NCBI GenBank assembly: GCA_013203665.1
Contig: JABMPU010000164.1
Span: forward strand, 1-63,408
DNA: 63,408 bases
Direction of reading: 5' to 3'
DNA from: Armatimonadota bacterium
GTDB lineage: Bacteria; Cloacimonadota; Cloacimonadia; Cloacimonadales; TCS61
Position numbers and translations under genes: made by a program. The notes under the pieces are model-generated. The model had not been told where the DNA came from, searched no databases, and saw only the letters and a list, made by a program, of their open reading frames with translations. This document shows, piece by piece, positions 18,363 to 27,879 of the stretch. Position 1 is the stretch's first letter, and every line of letters begins with the position of its first letter.

Positions 18363-19250
18363 ATGAAAGGAATCATTTTAGCAGGAGGAGAAGGCTCACG
18401 TTTATATCCTACCTCAATAATATACAGCAAACAACTTACAATGATTTATGATAAACCAATGATTTATTATCCTCTTTCTGTTTTGATGTTAGTGGGAATT
18501 AGAGATATTCTAATTATTTCCAATGACGAAACAATTCTTTTTTATGAAAAGTTGTTTAAGGATGGAAGTCAGTTCGGATTATCATTCTCTTATTCAATCC
18601 AAGATAAACCTCGAGGTCTTGCTGATGCTTTTTTGATAGGTGAAAAATTTATTAGCGATGATTCTGTTACTATGATCTTGGGAGATAATATTTTTTATGG
18701 TAAACTCGACTTTATCCGTAATGCTGTGAAATTAAATAAGGGGGCTACAGTTTTTGGTTATTATGTAAAAGACCCTCAACGATATGGTGTTATTGAATTT
18801 GATGAAAATGGAAAGGTAATCTCAATTGAAGAAAAACCAAAGAAACCAAAATCTAATTTTGCGATTGTTGGTTTATACATTTATAATAATGATGTTATAG
18901 AAATAGCTAAAAAATTGAAACCTTCAACTCGAGGTGAACTTGAAATAACAGATATTAATAAAGAATATCTTAAACTGAACAAATTGAAAGTTGAGTTATT
19001 TGGCAGAGGAATAGCCTGGCTGGATACAGGAACACCGCAATCACTTCTGGAAGCTTCTACTTTTATTGGAGCAGTAGAACACAGACAAGATCTGAAAATT
19101 GCTTGTATTGAAGAAGTTGCTTATATGATGGATTTCATTTCAAGAAAGGAATTAAAAGAACTAATTAATAAAATGCCGAATTGTAGCTATAAATCATATT
19201 TGATAAAAATATTTAGCAATACACACATGCATAATAGATATCAAAAATAA
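18363..19250 (+). CDS. rfbA: Glucose-1-phosphate thymidylyltransferase RfbA
   Basis: Makes dTDP-glucose from glucose-1-phosphate and dTTP, the first step of dTDP-L-rhamnose synthesis. 295 residues. The nucleotide-binding signature KGIILAGGEGSRLYPTS is at the N-terminus; LGDNIFYG and the sugar-binding GVIEFDENGKVISIEEKP are present. The start at 18363 is chosen because AAGGAA lies upstream and homologs begin MKGIIL; an in-frame ATG at 18345 overlaps that site. First gene of rfbA-rfbC-rfbD-glycosyltransferase. Confidence 0.96.
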   Translation: MKGIILAGGEGSRLYPTSIIYSKQLTMIYDKPMIYYPLSVLMLVGIRDILIISNDETILFYEKLFKDGSQFGLSFSYSIQDKPRGLADAFLIGEKFISDDSVTMILGDNIFYGKLDFIRNAVKLNKGATVFGYYVKDPQRYGVIEFDENGKVISIEEKPKKPKSNFAIVGLYIYNNDVIEIAKKLKPSTRGELEITDINKEYLKLNKLKVELFGRGIAWLDTGTPQSLLEASTFIGAVEHRQDLKIACIEEVAYMMDFISRKELKELINKMPNCSYKSYLIKIFSNTHMHNRYQK

Positions 19251-19273
19251 TAAATATACGAAAAGATGAAAAT

Positions 19274-19831
19274 ATGAAAATTATCAATACTCCATTAAAA
19301 GATGTAAAAATTATTATCCCAGTTATTTATCGTGATAATAGAGGATATTTTTTTGAGGTTTTTCAAGCAGAAAAATTTAAGGAACATGGAATTAGTGATA
19401 ATTTTGTTCAGGATAATCAGTCATATTCAAAGTTTGGAACGATTCGCGGATTACATTATCAGGTTGGAAAGTATACTCAAGGAAAACTAATTCATGTTAT
19501 AACTGGAAAAATACTCGATGTAACTGTTGATATTCGTTTTGGTTCTCCAACTTTTGGTAAGCATTTCTCAATTGAATTATCTGCAGAAAACCAAAAATTA
19601 TCCTGGATACCTCCAGGATTTGCTCATGGTTTTTCAGTATTATCCAAAGAAGCAATAGTTTTATATAAATGTACAGCAATTTACTCTCCACAAGATGAAA
19701 GAGGAATCCATTTTAATGATTCAGACTTGGCAATTGACTGGAAGATAAAAAATCCAAAAGTTTCAGATAAAGATAATAACTTATACATGTTTAAAGAAAT
19801 CAAAAAGGATTTCATATTTAAGCAATTATGA
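19274..19831 (+). CDS. rfbC: dTDP-4-dehydrorhamnose 3,5-epimerase RfbC
   Basis: Converts dTDP-4-keto-6-deoxyglucose to dTDP-4-keto-rhamnose. 185 residues, normal length. The catalytic histidine region is RGLHYQVGKYTQGKLIHVI, followed by DVTVDIRFGSPTFGKH and the aromatic loop PPGFAHGFSVLS. Its stop overlaps the start of rfbD by four bases (ATGA), indicating translational coupling. Confidence 0.96.
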   Translation: MKIINTPLKDVKIIIPVIYRDNRGYFFEVFQAEKFKEHGISDNFVQDNQSYSKFGTIRGLHYQVGKYTQGKLIHVITGKILDVTVDIRFGSPTFGKHFSIELSAENQKLSWIPPGFAHGFSVLSKEAIVLYKCTAIYSPQDERGIHFNDSDLAIDWKIKNPKVSDKDNNLYMFKEIKKDFIFKQL

Positions 19832-20688
19832 ATATATTAGTTTTAGGTTCAAAAGGTCAATTAGGAACAGCTTTAAGTAAACTGTTTTTAAAGGAAAACA
19901 TAAAATTCAAAGGATTTGATTTACCTGAATTCAATATAATTGATAAAAATGTACTTACATCAACTTCAGAAAAAATCAAACCGGATATAATCATAAATGC
20001 TTGTGCTTTCACAGATGTTTATCGAGCAGAAACCGAATTTGATAAAGCAATGGAAATTAATGGAATTTCATTAAAATATTTAGTCTATTTGTGTAATATA
20101 AAAGATATTTTTCTTTGCCATATAAGTACTGATTATGTGTTTGATGGCTACAAAACCAAACCTTATTTAGAAGAAGATACAACAAATCCAATAAATTGTT
20201 ACGGGCTTACTAAAGATGTGGGAGAAAAAATAATTCAAAATTATTGTCAACATTATGCGATTGTCCGAACAGCTGCTCTTTATGGTGATAATAAGAATAG
20301 AACTGAAAATATTGTGGATAAAATAATTACATCAGCAAGAAGTAACAAATCTATCAGTTTAGTTGAAGATGAATTTACTTCACCAACATACACAAATGAT
20401 TTAGCTTATCAAATTTATTTAATTATTAAAAACGATTTGCAGGGGATTATCCATTCAACCAGTGAAGGTAAATGCAATTGGGTTGAGTTTGGAAAATATA
20501 TTTTTCAACTTCTGAAATTGAATGTAGAAATTGAAAATGTAAAATCCAGAAATTTCTCCAAATCTTTAAAAAAACCATTATATTCTGTTTTAGAAAATAC
20601 CAGGTTAAAAACCTCAAAAATAAATTTTATGCCACATTGGAAACAATCTATAAAAAAATATCTGATTGATAAAAAATATATTTTCTGA
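19828..20688 (+). CDS. rfbD: dTDP-4-dehydrorhamnose reductase RfbD
   Basis: Last step of dTDP-L-rhamnose synthesis, NAD(P)H-dependent. 286 residues: GSKGQLGTAL nucleotide loop, CAFTDVYRAE, HISTDYVFDG and the catalytic YGLTK. Coupled to rfbC. The 4,6-dehydratase rfbB, needed between RfbA and RfbC, is not in this operon. Confidence 0.95.
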   Translation: MNILVLGSKGQLGTALSKLFLKENIKFKGFDLPEFNIIDKNVLTSTSEKIKPDIIINACAFTDVYRAETEFDKAMEINGISLKYLVYLCNIKDIFLCHISTDYVFDGYKTKPYLEEDTTNPINCYGLTKDVGEKIIQNYCQHYAIVRTAALYGDNKNRTENIVDKIITSARSNKSISLVEDEFTSPTYTNDLAYQIYLIIKNDLQGIIHSTSEGKCNWVEFGKYIFQLLKLNVEIENVKSRNFSKSLKKPLYSVLENTRLKTSKINFMPHWKQSIKKYLIDKKYIF

Positions 20689-20748
20689 AGCATTCTTTAA
20701 TCTAATGTATATTAATGTTAAAATTCCTTTAAAATAGAGGCTCTACAA

Positions 20749-21558
20749 ATGGATGTTTCAATAATAATAAGAACATTTAATGACGAAAAGATTAGAAACT
20801 GTTTAGATGCAATTTTTAATCAAAAAACGGGATATTCTTTTGAAGTAATAATTGTTGATTCAGGAAGCACAGATAAGACATTAGATATAGCAAGAAAATA
20901 TGATGTTAAAGTAATAAATATAACTAACTTTACTTATGGGGGATCATTGAACAAAGGATGTGGAGCAGCGAAAGGAAAATATTATGTATTTTTATCACAA
21001 GATGCAATTCCCCTGAATGAACATTGGCTTGATAACTTAGTAGAACCATTAAAAGATAATAAGATTGCAGGAGTGTTTGGCAAGGAGATACCTCTTGATG
21101 ATTGTAATTTCTGTGAGAAAAGAAGAATAATTGGAACATTTAATAAACCTCCCAAAGGGATGTTTACTAATTCAAATTCTGCAATTAAAAAAGAATTATG
21201 GAAAAAAAACAGATATGATGAAAAGATCAGTATTTCTGAAGACTGGCTTTGGGCAGAAAAAATTCGCAAAAAAGGTTATAATATTGTTTATTCTAAATCT
21301 GCTATTGTGAAACATAGTCACAATTTAAACTTTTCAAATTTATTTAAACGGATAAGAAATGAGACTTATGAGGTTGCAAGAATTCAAAATATCCGCCCCA
21401 TCTCTCTTATTGCAAAAGGGATTGCTAACTTTATTATTTCAATCTATCTTGATTTGTTATATGTTAAATATAATTTTTTGAAATTACCCTATATCTTAAT
21501 CTATGAATTTGTTGTTTTATGTGCTTTTTTTTCAGCGGGATTTAGATTGATATTCTAA
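20749..21558 (+). CDS. Glycosyltransferase family 2, probable rhamnosyltransferase
   Basis: 269 residues with a GT-A fold: SIIIRTFNDEKIRNCLDAIF, VDSGSTDKTLDIA (nucleotide binding) and SQDAIPLNEHWL (DxD-like). A basic region and short hydrophobic segments near 215-269 suggest membrane association. Position directly after rfbACD suggests it transfers rhamnose to a cell-surface glycan; the acceptor is unknown. Confidence 0.85.
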   Translation: MDVSIIIRTFNDEKIRNCLDAIFNQKTGYSFEVIIVDSGSTDKTLDIARKYDVKVINITNFTYGGSLNKGCGAAKGKYYVFLSQDAIPLNEHWLDNLVEPLKDNKIAGVFGKEIPLDDCNFCEKRRIIGTFNKPPKGMFTNSNSAIKKELWKKNRYDEKISISEDWLWAEKIRKKGYNIVYSKSAIVKHSHNLNFSNLFKRIRNETYEVARIQNIRPISLIAKGIANFIISIYLDLLYVKYNFLKLPYILIYEFVVLCAFFSAGFRLIF

Positions 21559-21615
21559 TAGAATCATTTTACTTGCTTTTTTACAATTCATTCAAATGTT
21601 AGAAATTCCTTAAAG

Positions 21616-22692
21616 TCAAGAATTATCCATTCTCTCCTTCCACTGCCATTTCCCTATAATTCCCATCAAAGAAAAGAAAATCAGATAATACGGGTAAAAT
21701 AACAGGAAAATTATGTGAACCAGATAGAATCGTTCTTTATGCTTAATAAGAATTATAATCCAATAAAAAAGAAAAAAGACAAAATAAGAAATGAACGCAA
21801 TCCATTGATTCCAGATAAACACTCCAAAAGGAATGTAAAGATAAAGAAGGCAAACCAGAATAGAGAGAAATTTATAGAAGGGAGATGATAATCCAAATTG
21901 TCCGTATCGTCTTTTTTGCTGGTCAATATAATTTGTTGTATTTGGTTTTGTGAAAACTTTTATGTCAGAATTATAAGCAATTTTATACTTTGTTTTTTTG
22001 ATTAGATTGAGAAGCTGTTTGTCTTCACCGCAAGTATGTTGTTTTATTTTTTCAAAACCTTCCACTTCTTTAAAGGCATTTTTATTTATTGCCAGGTTTC
22101 TACCATGACTGCTGAAAGGAATTCCTAATCCAATCGTGTAAAAATAAATGGAAGCAGACATCATTTGAGTGAAATTTCTGAATAGAGAAACATCTTTCTC
22201 GGGAGAATAGCCCACAATCATTCCCACATCATTAGAAATATAATCATTGAAACTATTCAGCCAATTATATGGAGGAATACAATCAGCATCTGTGAACAGC
22301 AGGAAATCGAATCTGGAGTTTTCAATTGCTTTTTTAAGAGCTGCTTTTTTACCTTTATATTCAGAATTTTTATCTCTTAATTGAAAATGAACTGCATTTT
22401 CGTGTTTGTTACAAAATTCTTCTATCAGGTTTAATGTATTATCTTCTGAGGCATCATCAACGAGAATAATTTCATGTTTTTCTTTTGGATATTGAATTCG
22501 TTCGAGAGCTTTAAAAAGAGATGGTAAATTGCGTTCTTCATTCCTGCAAGCTATTACGATGGAATAAGATTGATCCTGTGGATTTGCAACTTTCCAATTG
22601 CGAAAGATACTGATAATTAACAAGATGATAAATCCAAGAAAAAAAATCGATGGTATTATTAAGTTTGAAAAATTTGTTATGTTTTCAAGCAT
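21616..22692 (-). CDS. Membrane-bound family 2 glycosyltransferase
   Basis: 358 residues. An N-terminal membrane helix (about 10-28) leads into a GT-A domain (SIVIACRNEERNLPSLF, LVDDASEDNTLNLIEEF, FTDADCIPP) with a QQKRRYGQFG motif resembling the QxxRW element of processive enzymes, then three C-terminal helices (about 270-350). Usual roles are polysaccharide or glycolipid synthesis. Convergent with the rhamnose operon and 23 bases downstream of the GcvT-like gene. Confidence 0.85.
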   Translation of the reverse strand: MLENITNFSNLIIPSIFFLGFIILLIISIFRNWKVANPQDQSYSIVIACRNEERNLPSLFKALERIQYPKEKHEIILVDDASEDNTLNLIEEFCNKHENAVHFQLRDKNSEYKGKKAALKKAIENSRFDFLLFTDADCIPPYNWLNSFNDYISNDVGMIVGYSPEKDVSLFRNFTQMMSASIYFYTIGLGIPFSSHGRNLAINKNAFKEVEGFEKIKQHTCGEDKQLLNLIKKTKYKIAYNSDIKVFTKPNTTNYIDQQKRRYGQFGLSSPFYKFLSILVCLLYLYIPFGVFIWNQWIAFISYFVFFLFYWIIILIKHKERFYLVHIIFLLFYPYYLIFFSLMGIIGKWQWKERMDNS

Positions 22693-22715
22693 TTTTATTT
22701 AATTTGAATTCGAGT

Positions 22716-24086
22716 TTATAAATTCAGAATATGTTTCAAAGGTTTTGGAGCAGTAGCAGGAGTTACTCCATCTCCGGAAATATAGCCGAGAACTGGTTTT
22801 CCTTTTGGATTTTTCTCTTCATCCTCGCGAAAAAATTCCACTTTAATTCGAACCGCTTTTCCATCTTTTTCCAGAATATCTTTTCCTTCTTTATCAACTT
22901 CGAATGGATTGATGGAAACCCAACCCAAACCAATCGCTGCAGTTCCATTTTCATCCAAAACATTTTTTCGTTTCGAACCGATAAACCTTCTTTTCTCCAA
23001 TGATACATTCGGTGAATTAATGCTGGATGTAACAGTTCCTATCCGTTTCCCATCAAGATAAATTCCTCTGTGACTCACAATCCCCTCAGTTATAAAAAGA
23101 ACCATTCTCTTATTTATGTTTGATTCTATTTCCTTTTGAAGAGCTTGCTTACCAATGAAATTTTCTTTATTCAAATCAACCGCAGCCTTGAAAAGAGGAG
23201 CATTTGACGGAGTATGAAATTTATCATATTCGCTTCCGTTCAAAGGTAAACCAAAATTTCCTGCAGAAATCCGGTTCTCATCCCGTCCGCCAAGTCCAAC
23301 AACCAATCCGCCAAGTTCCAAGGCTCCCAAGGCAATCCTTTTAAACTGCCGTTCTGCTACTTCAACAGGAACATAAAGCTCCCAGCCCCAGCGATTTGTA
23401 TAACCGGTTCGGCTGATAATATAATGAGCTTGTTCATATTCAAACTCATTGAATGTAAAAAACCTCATATTCTTTTCCGGTTTGTAACGATTTTTCACTA
23501 CAGATTCACCGAATAAACTGGTTACCAATTTGTACGAAAGAGGACCTTGAATATCAATTTTCACAAGTTTATCTGAAATATCTTTAACATTCACATCTTC
23601 CCCATCTTTCTTTAAGGAGACGATATAATCCGCATCTGCAAAAAGGTTTCTCTCTTCATCAGTAATATCGTGTCCGGCATTGATAACTAAAATAAAATTT
23701 TCATCTGCTAATCGCATAATTATCAAATCATCAAGAACAGTACTATTCTCAGTTAAAAGCAAAGTATATTTGCATTGTCCAATTTTCATCTCAGCAACAT
23801 TAGCAGGTAAAACTCTATCCAGAAATGTGACAGCATCTTTACCTTTAAATTGAATTTGTGCCATGTGATCTATATTAAAAATCGCAACTTTTTCGATCGC
23901 TTTTGCTTCCTCAAAAACAGAAGTTAAATAATTCACAGCCATATCATATTCACCGAAATTACTTCTTTTAATTGATTCGTAAGGTCTTCCAATTCTTTCT
24001 GCTAAAAGATTTTGATACCAATCTTCAACTTCATATAAAGCAGTTTTTCTGGGATTCCTGGGAAAATCGAATCCAATCTTTGCCAT
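22716..24086 (-). CDS. GcvT-like aminomethyltransferase family protein
   Basis: 456 residues, longer than standard GcvT (about 370). Folate-binding GcvT fold: FNIDHMAQIQFKGKDAVTFL, YTLLLTENSTVLDDLIIMRL, ISRTGYTNRWGWELYVP and a C-terminal barrel (GKRIGTVTSSINSP, AIGLGWV). The glycine cleavage T protein moves a methylene group from H-protein-bound aminomethyl to tetrahydrofolate. No gcvH or gcvP is nearby, and the long N-terminus and charged insert near 400-440 suggest a specialised relative (for example a demethylase). Substrate unassigned. Confidence 0.8.
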   Translation of the reverse strand: MAKIGFDFPRNPRKTALYEVEDWYQNLLAERIGRPYESIKRSNFGEYDMAVNYLTSVFEEAKAIEKVAIFNIDHMAQIQFKGKDAVTFLDRVLPANVAEMKIGQCKYTLLLTENSTVLDDLIIMRLADENFILVINAGHDITDEERNLFADADYIVSLKKDGEDVNVKDISDKLVKIDIQGPLSYKLVTSLFGESVVKNRYKPEKNMRFFTFNEFEYEQAHYIISRTGYTNRWGWELYVPVEVAERQFKRIALGALELGGLVVGLGGRDENRISAGNFGLPLNGSEYDKFHTPSNAPLFKAAVDLNKENFIGKQALQKEIESNINKRMVLFITEGIVSHRGIYLDGKRIGTVTSSINSPNVSLEKRRFIGSKRKNVLDENGTAAIGLGWVSINPFEVDKEGKDILEKDGKAVRIKVEFFREDEEKNPKGKPVLGYISGDGVTPATAPKPLKHILNL

Positions 24087-24348
24087 CTGATACTCCTAAA
24101 ATCTTTATAATTTTGATTACTAATTTAAAAATGTATTTTTTTTGTAAAGACTAAAAAGGAAAAAGCGAGAAAGGGAGAAAGTGAGAAAGACTAAATATAA
24201 AAGCAAAAAGCAAAAAGAGAAAAAATCAATCAACAAATCTTCAAATGATTAAATCAACAAATTCACAATTGGATTTCCATCTTGACATTAATCATTTGCT
24301 AATATTTATTATCTCAGTTTAAAAAAATGCTTTTCTTGGGGAGTAATA
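24087..24348. other. Purine-rich intergenic region
   Basis: About 260 bases; 24151-24225 is a GA-rich low-complexity run (GAGAAAGGGAGAAAGTGAGA, then AAGCAAAAAGCAAAAAGAG). No gene or hairpin seen. A GGGGAG ribosome site just before 24349 belongs to the next gene. Confidence 0.5.
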
Positions 24349-25437
24349 ATGATTGAGAAAGAAGTTTTTTTTGTTGAATTATCTGAAAACAGCAAATTAG
24401 AAGAACGAGTTACTGCCACAGAAAAAATTATCTCTTTCATGAAATTTGAAAATTACATTACGAAAAAAGATAAAGTTGCTATCAAATTACATGTTGGCGA
24501 AAAAAATAACACAACTCATATCTCTCCAGAAGTTATAAAAATAATTGTTGATGAAGTTGAAAATATTGGCGGACATCCTTTCTTAACAGAAACATCTACC
24601 CTTTATCACGGTTCTCGTTCAAATGCGATCGAACATTTAACCCTTGCTTTTGAACATGGATTTACTTTTGAGAAAACAGGAGCTCCATTTATTATGGCAG
24701 ATGGTCTGCTGGGAAATTCAGAGATGGAAGTTTCGATCCCGGGAATTCTCTTTCAGAAAGTGAATATTGCCAGAGAAATCATGATGACAGATTCTCTGAT
24801 TCTGGTTTCCCATCCTACAGGTCATCTTGTCACAGGAATGGCAGGTGTAATAAAAAATCTTGGTATGGGTTTTGCCAGCAGAAAAGGAAAACTCAAACAA
24901 CACTCTTCAATCAAACCTTTCATTAAAGCAAAACTTTGCAATTTATGTGAGCAGTGTTTCAAGTATTGTCCTGCAGATGCAATAATTGAAAAAGATAAAA
25001 AAGCTTTCATCATAACTGAAAAATGCATTGGATGTGGAGAATGCTTAACTGTATGCAATTATGATGCTGTAAAATATAATTGGGGAAAAGAATCTACTGA
25101 ACTACAAAAAAGTATGGCTGAATATGCTTTGGGAGCAATAATCCAAAAAAGACAAAAATGTATATACCTGAATATTTTAGTGAATATGACAAAATTGTGC
25201 GATTGTATGGATATAAACCAAAAAAGAATAATTGCTGACATTGGAATTTTAGGTTCAGATGATCCGGTAGCACTTGATCAGGCAACTTTAGATTTATCAA
25301 AAATTCATAACAAAAAGGATTTAGGAGAAATATCATTCCCAAATATTGATCCTTTAATTCAGCTTGAACATGCAGAAAAAATCGGGTTAGGTTCAAGGAA
25401 ATATCGTTTAATAAATGTTAGTTCTAAAAAATTCTGA
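24349..25437 (+). CDS. DUF362 protein with two [4Fe-4S] ferredoxin motifs
   Basis: 362 residues. The N-terminal DUF362 domain (KVAIKLHVGEKNNTTHISPE, MVGVIKN-like region) is followed by two cluster motifs, CNLCEQCFKYCP and CIGCGECLTVC, and then the DUF362 C-terminal part ending DPLIQLEHAEKIGLG. The family is common in anaerobes and its reaction is unknown; the clusters suggest an electron-transfer or redox-sensing role in the cytoplasm. A good GGGGAG site precedes the ATG. Confidence 0.9.
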   Translation: MIEKEVFFVELSENSKLEERVTATEKIISFMKFENYITKKDKVAIKLHVGEKNNTTHISPEVIKIIVDEVENIGGHPFLTETSTLYHGSRSNAIEHLTLAFEHGFTFEKTGAPFIMADGLLGNSEMEVSIPGILFQKVNIAREIMMTDSLILVSHPTGHLVTGMAGVIKNLGMGFASRKGKLKQHSSIKPFIKAKLCNLCEQCFKYCPADAIIEKDKKAFIITEKCIGCGECLTVCNYDAVKYNWGKESTELQKSMAEYALGAIIQKRQKCIYLNILVNMTKLCDCMDINQKRIIADIGILGSDDPVALDQATLDLSKIHNKKDLGEISFPNIDPLIQLEHAEKIGLGSRKYRLINVSSKKF

Positions 25438-25459
25438 GTTCTACAAAATAAAGTATTTT

Positions 25460-25589
25460 TTGTCATCCTGCTTGCCAAGTCGAAGCGAGCGAAGACTGGA
25501 GAATTTCTTCTTGCTTTTCCATCGAAGGAACTCCGCTTATAATGAGATTCTTCGAAAGATTACCTATGTGAGAAACCTCAGAATGACAA
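25460..25589. repeat. Intergenic repeat element with TTGTCATNCTG / CAGNATGACAA ends
   Basis: 130 bases bounded by TTGTCATCCTG and CAGAATGACAA, an 11-base inverted repeat with one mismatch. Internal phrases CGAAGCGAGCGAAGACTGG and CATCGAAGGAACTCC are typical of a widespread AT-genome intergenic element. A frame across it is not protein-like. Confidence 0.6.
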
Positions 25590-25642
25590 GCATTTTTCTA
25601 TTTTGCAGAAATCATTTGAAAAATTAAAAAAAAGGAGAAATC

Positions 25643-26458
25643 ATGATAAAAAAATTAATTAAATTCGCATTATTAATGGGACTTTTACCAATTATCGGAT
25701 GTAATGAGCGTTTGGCTATTACAGAAGAATTCAGAGAAACTTATGACCTGGGAAGTGGAACGAAACTCAATGTTTCAAATAAAAACGGAGGAATCTCCAT
25801 TTCAAATTGGGAAAATAGTTTTATCGAAGTTTTTGCTATCAAAAAAACTTTTTTAAATGAAGATGAATTAAAAAAAGTTGAAATTATCATCAACCAAGAA
25901 AACGATGAATTTAATATTCAAACTGAATATCCTACGAAAAATGCAAAAGTATCTGTTTCCTATGAAATCAAAGTTCCATCATATATTATTGTGAATGATA
26001 TTCTCACTTCAAATGGAAAGATCAGTTTGCAAGGTACAACTGGAAACTCAATTTTAAAAACCTCCAATGGAAAGATTTTTGTAAGAAATGTTGATGGAAT
26101 TATTAATGCCAATACAAGTAATGGGAAAATTTCTATTTTTGAAACAAAAGGAATTATTTACGCTCGTACTTCAAATGGAAAAATTGAAGTTGAACTGCCT
26201 GATATAATCGATCAGGATATTGATGTTTCAACGAGTAATGGAGCCATAAAAATCTATCTCTCTCCAGAAACTGATGCTGAATTGGAAATGAAAACTACAA
26301 ATGGAAAAATTTCATTAAATGACATTAAATTAATTGTCAGCAAAATATCTTCAACACACGTGAAAGGTGAGCTGGGAATTGGTGGAAACAGGATTAATAT
26401 CAGAACATCAAATGGAAATATTAATCTTTATAGTAAAAAGAATCTTGAAGCAATTTAG
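25643..26458 (+). CDS. DUF4097-type beta-repeat lipoprotein
   Basis: 271 residues. The N-terminus is a lipoprotein signal with lipobox LPIIGC, so the mature protein should be lipid-anchored. The rest is a regular beta-helix-like array in which T(S/T)NG(K/A/N)I recurs seven or so times at about 20-25 residue spacing (LTSNGKISL, KTSNGKIFV, NTSNGKISI, RTSNGKIEV, STSNGAIKI, TTNGKISL, RTSNGNINL). DUF4097 proteins often accompany envelope-stress or anti-sigma genes; no such regulator is next to it here. An AAAAAGGAG ribosome site precedes the ATG. Confidence 0.85.
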   Translation: MIKKLIKFALLMGLLPIIGCNERLAITEEFRETYDLGSGTKLNVSNKNGGISISNWENSFIEVFAIKKTFLNEDELKKVEIIINQENDEFNIQTEYPTKNAKVSVSYEIKVPSYIIVNDILTSNGKISLQGTTGNSILKTSNGKIFVRNVDGIINANTSNGKISIFETKGIIYARTSNGKIEVELPDIIDQDIDVSTSNGAIKIYLSPETDAELEMKTTNGKISLNDIKLIVSKISSTHVKGELGIGGNRINIRTSNGNINLYSKKNLEAI

Positions 26459-26479
26459 AACGAAATCAACGGAGTGAAA

Positions 26480-26824
26480 ATGTATTGTCCCAAATGTAAA
26501 GCAGAATATGTCGATGAAATTACAGTTTGTCCTAATTGTAATTTGAAATTAGTAAAGAAACTTTCTGAAAATCCAGCAGATGATTTTGTGGAATTTGTGA
26601 CGATTTTAAAAACCGGAAACCAGGCAATTACAGCAATTGCAAAATCTATTTTAGATGAAGCAGAAATAAAATACTTTGCAACTGGTGAACATATGCAAGG
26701 TGTTTTTGGGATGGGATTGGGTTTTGCTCCCAGTGCTACATTCGGAGAAGTTGAAATAAAAGTCAGCAAAGAAGATAGAGAAATCGCTGAGAAATTACTC
26801 GAAGATCTGAAGAACGAAGAGTAA
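26480..26824 (+). CDS. DUF2007-like protein with zinc ribbon
   Basis: 114 residues. An N-terminal zinc ribbon (YCPKCKAEYVDEITVCPNC) is followed by a small alpha/beta domain (FVTILKTGNQAITAIAKSIL ... VSKEDREIAEKLLEDL) like DUF2007, a putative signal-transducing family. The ATG at 26480 follows GGAG by five bases; the GTG at 26474 is too close to that site. Confidence 0.8.
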   Translation: MYCPKCKAEYVDEITVCPNCNLKLVKKLSENPADDFVEFVTILKTGNQAITAIAKSILDEAEIKYFATGEHMQGVFGMGLGFAPSATFGEVEIKVSKEDREIAEKLLEDLKNEE

Positions 26825-26835
26825 CAAATAGAAGA

Positions 26836-27870
26836 ATGATTTCAGAATATCTGTATTTATTTAGAAAATGTTTTAATTTTATACGTTTGATAAATCTCAT
26901 TAAGATTATTATATCTTATTATTTATCCATCCTCTTCAAAAAAAGTATTGTCTGGGGTTTTCCACCAATTGTAATGATAGAACCGACGAATATCTGCAAC
27001 CTCAAATGTCCGATGTGTCCATCTGGAAATGGTTCTTTAAAACGTGAAAAAGGATATATGAATTTTCATTTATTCCAAAAGACTATCGATGAAATCTCTA
27101 AAAAAACATTTCTGGTTGTTCTCTGGAATCAGGGAGAGCCGTTTCTTAATAAAGATTTCTTGAAAATGTCAAAGTATGCATCAGATAAAGGTTTAATAAC
27201 TTTAGTTTCTACGAATGGTAATTATCTACCGGATGCTGATGAATTAGTAAAAGCGGGAATAGATATCCTGGTAGTTTCTTTGGATGGAGCAACTCAGGAA
27301 ACCTATAACAAATATAGAGTGAATGGTGATCTGGCAAAAGTTCTTGAGAATGTGAAAAATATTGTAAAAGCAAAGAAAGAAAATAAATCTCATACACCTT
27401 TCGTAAAATGGCAATTTATTGTGATGAGACACAATGAGCACGAACTTGATAAAATAAAAAACCTGGCAAAAAAGCTTGAAGTAGATAAACTCCAATTGAA
27501 ATCCGTGCAAATATATTCCAAAGAAGATGTTCTCAATTTCTTACCGGAAAATTCAAAATTCAGACGTTACAAAATAAAAGGTGATGATTTTGAATTGAAA
27601 TTCGGCATTCGGAACAGATGTCGCAGATTGTGGTCTCAACCTGTTGTAAACTGGAATGGAGAAATCGCTGTTTGCTGCTTTGATAAAGACATCAAACATA
27701 AGATGGGTAATATCAAAAAAACATCATTGCAGGAAATCTGGAAAAATCAGGCATTTCAGCAAATCAGGAATGAGATTCTAACAGACAGAAAACAGCATGA
27801 AATATGTACGAATTGTGGTGAGGGAATAAAACTGAGAATCAAAGAAACGAAAATTAGCCAAAATAAATGA
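26836..27870 (+). CDS. Radical SAM protein with SPASM-like C-terminus
   Basis: 344 residues. The radical SAM cluster motif is CNLKCPMC (about residues 56-63), with a GE motif in LWNQGEPFLN. The C-terminus has cysteines CRRLW, AVCCFD and CTNCGEG that fit a SPASM-type auxiliary cluster site. A hydrophobic N-terminal stretch (about 12-45) may bind the membrane. SPASM proteins modify peptides or small molecules; the substrate is unknown. It starts 11 bases after the DUF2007 gene and is followed after 9 bases by a membrane protein and then hpdBCA. Confidence 0.85.
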   Translation: MISEYLYLFRKCFNFIRLINLIKIIISYYLSILFKKSIVWGFPPIVMIEPTNICNLKCPMCPSGNGSLKREKGYMNFHLFQKTIDEISKKTFLVVLWNQGEPFLNKDFLKMSKYASDKGLITLVSTNGNYLPDADELVKAGIDILVVSLDGATQETYNKYRVNGDLAKVLENVKNIVKAKKENKSHTPFVKWQFIVMRHNEHELDKIKNLAKKLEVDKLQLKSVQIYSKEDVLNFLPENSKFRRYKIKGDDFELKFGIRNRCRRLWSQPVVNWNGEIAVCCFDKDIKHKMGNIKKTSLQEIWKNQAFQQIRNEILTDRKQHEICTNCGEGIKLRIKETKISQNK

Positions 27871-27879
27871 GGGAGATCG

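Noticed and set aside
24151-24225. GA-rich low-complexity run as a CRISPR or tandem repeat array
   Set aside because: Units are irregular and short, with no spacers and no cas genes.
25415-25627. A 70-codon frame after the DUF362 gene
   Set aside because: It spans the 130-base intergenic repeat with TTGTCAT ends and is not protein-like.
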